A DNA stretch of 64,000 nt, from the NCBI RefSeq assembly GCF_014202315.1, contig NZ_JACHGN010000004.1:1-64000 (forward strand). The letters run 5' to 3'. Below the pieces are notes generated by a model. The model saw only the letters and a list, made by a program, of their open reading frames with translations. It was not told where the DNA came from and searched no databases. This document shows positions 60,602 through 64,000 of the stretch, in pieces (the stretch's first letter is position 1; each line of letters starts with the position of its first letter). The stretch comes from Thermocatellispora tengchongensis (GTDB lineage: Bacteria; Actinomycetota; Actinomycetes; Streptosporangiales; Streptosporangiaceae). Position numbers and translations under genes: made by a program.

Positions 60602-61188
60602 TCGTCCCCCTCGGTCTTCGGCACGTATGCGTAGGTGCCGATCCGGATGCGCGCGACCACCTCGCCGTCCTCGGTCACGATGTCGCTCTCCCACTTCAGG
60701 AACGCGCCCCGGCCCACCGAGGTCTCCTTCGGGGTGCACGACAGCAGCCGGTTGGAGCGGCGGCCGATGCGCTCGCCCGCGGTGACCGGGCGCAGGAAGT
60801 CCAGCGCGATGTCCGTGGCGAAGAAGCCGGTGGTCTTGGGGCCGAGGGTCATCTCCTGGTTGTTGATCGGGCTGCGCACCGGCTGGGCGTCGCGGTCGGC
60901 GCTGTCGAACAGCCGCTCGCCCGGCCGCCACATCGGCGGGATCGTCCAGGCGACCACGCCGGTGTAGGGCATGGTGACGTCGGCGAACCCGGCGGCGCGG
61001 GCCGCCTCGGGGTCGGTGTGCAGCGCGCAGTCCAGCTCCAGCGGCTCCAGGTAGCGGCGGATCGCGCCGCGCTCGACCGCGTCGGCGCCCATGCGGGTCT
61101 CGGGGGCGAAGTCACGGCCGACGGCGTCGATGACCGGCTGCCACTCCGCCTTCCAGTCCGCCTTCGAGTCCGCCTCTGGCCCTGTCAT
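60598..61188 (-). CDS. FAS1-like dehydratase domain (MaoC N-terminal) protein
   Basis: A 196-residue hotdog protein without the full catalytic motif. VERGAIRRYLEPLELDCALH, MPYTGVVAWTIPPMWRPGERLF and GTYAYVP are characteristic of the N-terminal half of two-domain MaoC proteins. It probably shapes the substrate tunnel for the MaoC partner. ATGA overlap with the CoA transferase fusion upstream. Together with the MaoC and DUF35 genes it corresponds to a split ChsH2 plus ChsH1. Confidence 0.88.
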   Translation of the reverse strand: MTGPEADSKADWKAEWQPVIDAVGRDFAPETRMGADAVERGAIRRYLEPLELDCALHTDPEAARAAGFADVTMPYTGVVAWTIPPMWRPGERLFDSADRDAQPVRSPINNQEMTLGPKTTGFFATDIALDFLRPVTAGERIGRRSNRLLSCTPKETSVGRGAFLKWESDIVTEDGEVVARIRIGTYAYVPKTEGDE

Positions 61189-63671
61189 CGGAGCACTCCC
61201 CCCTCCGTCAGCCGGGACACGCGCTCGTCCGGGTAGCGCAGGATGTCCCGCAACACGTACTCGTTGTCCTGGCCGAGCGTCGGGGCCGCGCGCTCCGGGC
61301 CGCCCGGCGTCTCCGACAGCAGGTACCTCGGCCCCTCGACCACCGCCTCACCGTGCAGCGGGTGCGGCAGCCTGCGCAGGTGGCGCCGCTGCGCGAGCTG
61401 CGGGTCGGCCGCGATGTCGGCGCTGGACGCCGACACGTGCGCGGGCACGCCCCGCGACTGCAGCAGCTCCTCCACCTCGCGCGCCTTGCGGCCGGAGGTC
61501 CAGGCGGCGATCTGCCCGTCCAGGAAGGCCGCGGCGGCACGGCGTCCGGCCGCGGTGGCCAGGTCGGCCCGCGCGGCCAGGTCGGGCCGGTCCAGCGCCT
61601 CGGCGAGCCGCCGCCACTCGGCGTCGTCGCGTACGGCGACGGCCACGAACCGGTCGGCCCCCTGCTCGGGCAGGCACGGGTAGACGCCGTGCGGGGCGAA
61701 GCGCTCATCGGCGTTGCCGCGCCGCCGCGCCACGGTGCCGTCGGCGCCGTAGTGCGCGATCTGCGGCGACAGGAAGAACACGCCCGCCTCGACCTGCGCC
61801 ACGTCGATGTGCCGCCCCTCCCCCGTACGCCGCCGGTCCTCGATCGCGGCCAGCAGCGCGGCCAGGGCGAGCCTTGGGCCCACGTAGTCGGTGTAGGGGC
61901 CGAACGGGCCGAACGGCAGCGCGTCCTCCCAGCCGACCAGGTTCTGAAAGCCGCTCAGCGAGGCCCCGACGTTGCCGTACCCGGCCAGGCCGGACCACGG
62001 GCCCGACTGGCCGGCGATGGAGGTGCTGAGCATGATCAGCGAGGGGTTCTCCCGGGACAGGCTCGCGTAGTCCAGCCCCCATTTGGCCATCTGGCCCGGC
62101 GAGAAGGACTCCACGACGACGTCGGCCCGGCGGGCGAGGTCGCGCACGACCTGCTTGCCCTCCTCGGTCTTCAGATCGACGGTCATGCCGAGCTTGCCGG
62201 CGTTGCAGTTGCCGTACAGGGCGGAGTTCTCCACGCCGGCGACGCCCCGGTAGAAGGGCTGCATCAGCCGCGCGGTCTCCACCCGCCGGCTCGACTCCAC
62301 CCGGATCACCTCGGCGCCGAAGTCGGTCAGCGCCCGGCCGATCAGCGGCCCGGCCACCACCCAGGACAGGTCGAGCACCCGCAGCCCGTCCAGCGGCGGG
62401 GCCGGGGACAGGTCCCCGGCGGGCGGGTGGGGCGAGGGCGTCGCTTCCGCGGGCGGCTGGGGTGGGGCGGCGTGCCACTCGGCCAGGACCTCGGCGGTGT
62501 GCTCGCCGAGGGCGGGCGCGGAGCGGCGCACGCGCGGCCCGGCCCCGCCGCTGACCCGGGCGAAGGAGCCGGGGACGCGGACCCGCTTCCCGCCGGCGTC
62601 CACCTCCGCCCAGAAGCCCCGGCTCTCCAGATGCCCGGCCGCGCAGATGTCGGCCACGTCGTAGATCGCCATGCACAGCAGCCGGTGCTCGATCGCCGCC
62701 TGGACGATCTCGGCCTTGGTCCGGCCGGCCAGGAAGGCGCGCACGGCCGCGCGGGCCCGGTCCAGGTCGGCCGCGGTCAGCTCGCCGGTCTCCAGCCGGG
62801 CGGGCAGGACCCGCCAGTCCCAGGCGGCGATGTCCGCCTCCACCGCGCCCTCGGCGGCCAGCCAGCGGAACAGGTTGTTGGTGAACGCGCCCGAGGCGGG
62901 GCCCATGGACAGGTGCAGCTCGACCAGGCCGTCCCGGCAGCGCCACTTCTTCAGGCTGTTCGGGGTCGCGGCACCGCTGCCGCTCTGGTCGCGTCCGGCC
63001 ACCGGCTCGCGGTGCCACTCCGGCTGGGCGTCGCCGACGGAGTGGGCCAGCACCCGGGCCAGGGTGGCGGTGCCCACGGCGGCCTGCGCGGAGACGTCCA
63101 CGACCTGGCCGCGTCCGGTGCGCGCGCGGGCCAGCAGCGCCAGCAGGGCCCCGGCGGCGGCGTCGGCGCCCGCGTGCAGGTACGCCTGCGGCACGCTGAT
63201 CCGCAGCGGCGGCCGGTCGCCGTCGCGGTGCGGGTCCAGCGGGCCGCCCGCGGCCCACACGATCAGGTCGCTGTCGGCGTACCCGGCCTTCGGGCCCGTC
63301 CAGCCGAAGGCGCTGATCGCCACGTACACCAGGTGCGGGCAGGCCGCGCGCAGGGTCTCGGGGTCCAGGCCGCGCTCGCGCAGCCAGGCGGGCGGCATCG
63401 AGGTGACCAGCACGTCGGCGCGGCGGGCCAGCTCGGCCAGCTCGGCCCGGCCCGGCTCGGCGTCCAGGTCGAGCACGATGCCGCGGCGGCCGGCGGCGTA
63501 CGCGTGCCAGTACATCGACGTGCCGCCGGCGGTGAGCGGAGGCGCGAGGCGCGCGGGGGACCCGCCGGGCGGCTCGACCTGGACCACGTCGGCGCCGAGG
63601 TCGGCGAGCAGCCGCCCGCACATCAGGCCGCGCTCGTCGGTCAGGTCGAGGACGCGCAGGTGCTCAAGCAT
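61185..63671 (-). CDS. Double-length CaiB/BaiF CoA transferase fusion
   Basis: An 828-residue protein made of two class III CoA transferase units. The first (residues 1-400) starts LRVLDLTDERGLMCGRLLAD and has GPKAGYADSDLIVWAAGG; a proline-rich linker follows at about 405-430; the second (431-828) starts LRVLDLSWVVAGPLIGRALT and contains FGPFGPYTDYVGPRLALAAL where the catalytic Asp is expected. Class III enzymes are interlocked dimers, so the fusion should be a pseudo-dimer. It may activate the pathway acid with CoA. It overlaps the ferredoxin gene by 8 nt. Confidence 0.9.
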   Translation of the reverse strand: MLEHLRVLDLTDERGLMCGRLLADLGADVVQVEPPGGSPARLAPPLTAGGTSMYWHAYAAGRRGIVLDLDAEPGRAELAELARRADVLVTSMPPAWLRERGLDPETLRAACPHLVYVAISAFGWTGPKAGYADSDLIVWAAGGPLDPHRDGDRPPLRISVPQAYLHAGADAAAGALLALLARARTGRGQVVDVSAQAAVGTATLARVLAHSVGDAQPEWHREPVAGRDQSGSGAATPNSLKKWRCRDGLVELHLSMGPASGAFTNNLFRWLAAEGAVEADIAAWDWRVLPARLETGELTAADLDRARAAVRAFLAGRTKAEIVQAAIEHRLLCMAIYDVADICAAGHLESRGFWAEVDAGGKRVRVPGSFARVSGGAGPRVRRSAPALGEHTAEVLAEWHAAPPQPPAEATPSPHPPAGDLSPAPPLDGLRVLDLSWVVAGPLIGRALTDFGAEVIRVESSRRVETARLMQPFYRGVAGVENSALYGNCNAGKLGMTVDLKTEEGKQVVRDLARRADVVVESFSPGQMAKWGLDYASLSRENPSLIMLSTSIAGQSGPWSGLAGYGNVGASLSGFQNLVGWEDALPFGPFGPYTDYVGPRLALAALLAAIEDRRRTGEGRHIDVAQVEAGVFFLSPQIAHYGADGTVARRRGNADERFAPHGVYPCLPEQGADRFVAVAVRDDAEWRRLAEALDRPDLAARADLATAAGRRAAAAFLDGQIAAWTSGRKAREVEELLQSRGVPAHVSASSADIAADPQLAQRRHLRRLPHPLHGEAVVEGPRYLLSETPGGPERAAPTLGQDNEYVLRDILRYPDERVSRLTEGGVLR

Positions 63672-63879
63672 CGGCCCGCGCGTGCTCCAGGATCGAGATC
63701 GCGCCCTCGGGGCAGGCGTCGGCGGCGTCGCGCGCCTGGCCGAGCAACCCCTCGGGGATCTGCAGGGTCTGCCCGCACTGCGCGACGTACCCCTGCTCGT
63801 CGTCGGAGAGCAGGTCCTCGGCCACCGCGTAGCACCGGCCGTGTCCCATGCACCTGCCGGCGTCGATGGCGATGTACAC
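63664..63879 (-). CDS. 3Fe-4S-type ferredoxin
   Basis: A 71-residue ferredoxin with C10, His13, C16 and C56-P (CMGHGRC and ACPEGAI). His in the second cluster position is typical of the single 3Fe-4S ferredoxins that serve actinomycete P450s. GTG 63879 has GGGAGG seven bases upstream. It starts 2 bp after the P450 stop, so it is the expected electron donor. Confidence 0.93.
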   Translation of the reverse strand: MYIAIDAGRCMGHGRCYAVAEDLLSDDEQGYVAQCGQTLQIPEGLLGQARDAADACPEGAISILEHARADA

Positions 63880-63881
63880 GA

Positions 63882-64000
63882 TCAAACCTCCCATTCCAGG
63901 GGCAGCGTCTTGAGGGTGAGCTGGCCGCCCCGCTCGACCAGGGTGGTGCCCTCCTTGATCCGGTAGTCGGGGATGCGCTCGTGCCACTCCTTCAGCACGA
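63882..64000 (-). CDS. Cytochrome P450, C-terminal fragment
   Basis: Only the last 39 codons are inside the window. They read LKEWHERIPDYRIKEG, then LVERGGQLTLKTLPLEWEV, which is the terminal beta region of bacterial P450s. The heme-binding Cys motif lies outside. It is first in the visible leftward operon and directly upstream of the ferredoxin, so it probably hydroxylates the pathway substrate. Confidence 0.8.
   Translation of the reverse strand, partial: VLKEWHERIPDYRIKEGTTLVERGGQLTLKTLPLEWEV

Noticed and set aside
61091-62029. Plus-strand Arg/Pro-rich frame within the CoA transferase fusion
   Set aside because: Antisense low-complexity frame with no start signal.

Overview
The window is very GC-rich DNA with strong G/C bias at third codon positions, frequent GTG starts, stop/start overlaps between neighbouring genes, BTAD-type and DUF5753-type regulators and PF04672 methyltransferases. 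This points to a large-genome actinomycete. Streptosporangiaceae (Nonomuraea-like) is my best guess, but it is inferred from gene style only. I saw no phage, integrase, insertion sequence or CRISPR array. All families were assigned by reading motifs, with no database search.

Layout. 1-4.4 kb: the end of a CBM2-type carbohydrate-binding protein, an NmrA-like NAD(P)-binding protein behind a SoxR-like box, and a CUT1 sugar ABC importer (binding protein plus two permeases, no ATPase). 4.6-10.9 kb: a peptide/nickel-type ABC importer in which one permease is fused to one ATPase, divergent from a TetR gene with a 28-bp perfect palindrome between them. 10.9-13.9 kb: a large membrane protein with a lipase-like GxSxG motif and a second adenylate kinase. 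14.0-17.8 kb: a tightly coupled operon of YtrA-type GntR regulator, ABC ATPase, ABC permease and S41-peptidase lipoprotein, followed by a PAF-acetylhydrolase-like lipoprotein and a MOSC protein. 19.95-20.13 kb: a strongly structured, tRNA-like RNA candidate ending in a clear terminator. 20.2-27 kb: PepSY membrane protein, amidohydrolase and a 1094-residue BTAD/ATPase regulator. 27-41.8 kb: housekeeping and accessory singletons (polyprenyl synthase, KptA, MBL-fold protein, YqhA, small secreted proteins, Sfp-type phosphopantetheinyl transferase, metallophosphoesterase, DUF5753 regulator with a coupled methyltransferase, YchJ, serine hydrolase), with three families of short tandem repeats between them. 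41.8-45 kb: a second CUT1 importer without its own ATPase.

45.1-64 kb is a dense catabolic island. It holds an LLM flavin oxidoreductase, a MenB/BadI-like crotonase, four SDRs counting all copies, a Baeyer-Villiger monooxygenase, two CoA transferases (one a double-length fusion), an amidohydrolase, two acyl-CoA dehydrogenases, a thiolase, an enoyl-CoA hydratase, a CitE-like lyase, and a DUF35 / SCP2-thiolase-like / MaoC / FAS1-like-dehydratase module with ferredoxin and a P450 running off the end. Read together this looks like CoA-dependent breakdown of an alicyclic, terpenoid or steroid-like compound: oxygenation, ring opening, beta-oxidation, then retro-aldol removal of a branched side chain. 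The substrate is not identifiable from sequence, and no acyl-CoA ligase lies in the window. Similar CATG-containing motifs sit at three of the island's promoters and may be a shared operator.
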